From Prevotella sp. (GTDB lineage: Bacteria; Bacteroidota; Bacteroidia; Bacteroidales; Bacteroidaceae), in assembly GCA_017619275.1 (NCBI GenBank), contig JAFZSR010000013.1:1-41003 (forward strand): a DNA stretch of 41,003 nt, read 5' to 3'. Every line of letters begins with the position of its first letter. The first letter of the stretch is position 1. Position numbers and translations under genes: made by a program. This document shows positions 40,956 to 41,003 of the stretch, one piece after another. The notes under the pieces were generated by a model. It worked only from the letters and a program-made list of their open reading frames with translations. It made no database searches and had not been told where the DNA came from.

Positions 40956-41003
40956 TCTACCCCCACATTTCCACTATGTTATGCCGAGGGTTCCTGTCAC
41001 AAC

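Overview
The window looks like a chromosomal segment of a fairly GC-rich member of the Bacteroidota, most likely a Prevotella-type Bacteroidales. The evidence is a giant SprA/Sov subunit of the type IX secretion system (T9SS), a BspA-like leucine-rich surface protein, xylose genes in the order xylB-xylA, an exbB-exbD-exbD-tonB-phosphate-binding-TPR cluster, and repeated promoters of the Bacteroidota type (-7 TAnnTTTG with TTTG about 19-20 bases upstream). Shine-Dalgarno sites are mostly absent. The genus is inferred, not proven. I saw no rRNA, tRNA, CRISPR array, IS transposase or prophage gene.

Layout. 1-1316: GC-rich hairpin repeats around a small RelE/ParE-type toxin-antitoxin pair (minus strand). 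1317-9074: sprA. 9075-10727 (minus): SPFH/band-7 protein, small two-helix membrane protein and Arc-like protein, one operon. 10902-12023: mnmA, convergent with a D-Ala-D-Ala carboxypeptidase (12034-13296). 13385-13864: a truncated DUF1016-type gene. 14252-15286: recA with two tandem promoter-like sites. 15287-15914: a 630-base gene-free stretch with two repeat families. 15915-17288 (minus): secreted protein of unknown function with a BamE/SmpA-like tail. 17712-19340: a DUF6056-type polytopic membrane protein. 19353-26615 (minus): six-gene exopolysaccharide operon in transcription order receiver protein, receiver-like/sugar-transferase fusion, short TolC-like protein, Wzz-like protein with an eroded kinase domain, Wzy/ligase-like polymerase, family 2 glycosyltransferase. 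26800-29681: xylulokinase and xylose isomerase, ended by a strong terminator. 30075-32008: BspA-like surface protein whose C-terminal segment is frameshifted off. 32018-33484 (minus): rodA, divergent from an aspartate aminotransferase (33713-34927) across a tandemly duplicated promoter module. 35098-40955: the ExbB/ExbD/ExbD/TonB/PstS-like/TPR operon.

How parts fit. SprA is the outer-membrane conduit of T9SS, and the BspA-like protein's displaced C-terminus looks like a T9SS sorting domain, so that frameshift may decide whether the protein is secreted. The ExbB-TonB cluster powers outer-membrane uptake. DacB and RodA act on the cell wall. The polysaccharide operon has its initiating transferase, chain-length protein and polymerase, but no recognisable Wza exporter or Wzx flippase; its first gene is a lone receiver and its second carries a receiver-like domain without a phospho-acceptor.

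The most unusual theme is repeat DNA. A roughly 140-165-base element with 21-22-base terminal inverted repeats and a conserved inner hairpin occurs in two complete copies and one partial copy; an AT-rich palindrome family occurs twice. Intergenic-type repeat DNA also appears to be translated in frame inside three genes (sprA, mnmA and the DUF1016 gene).
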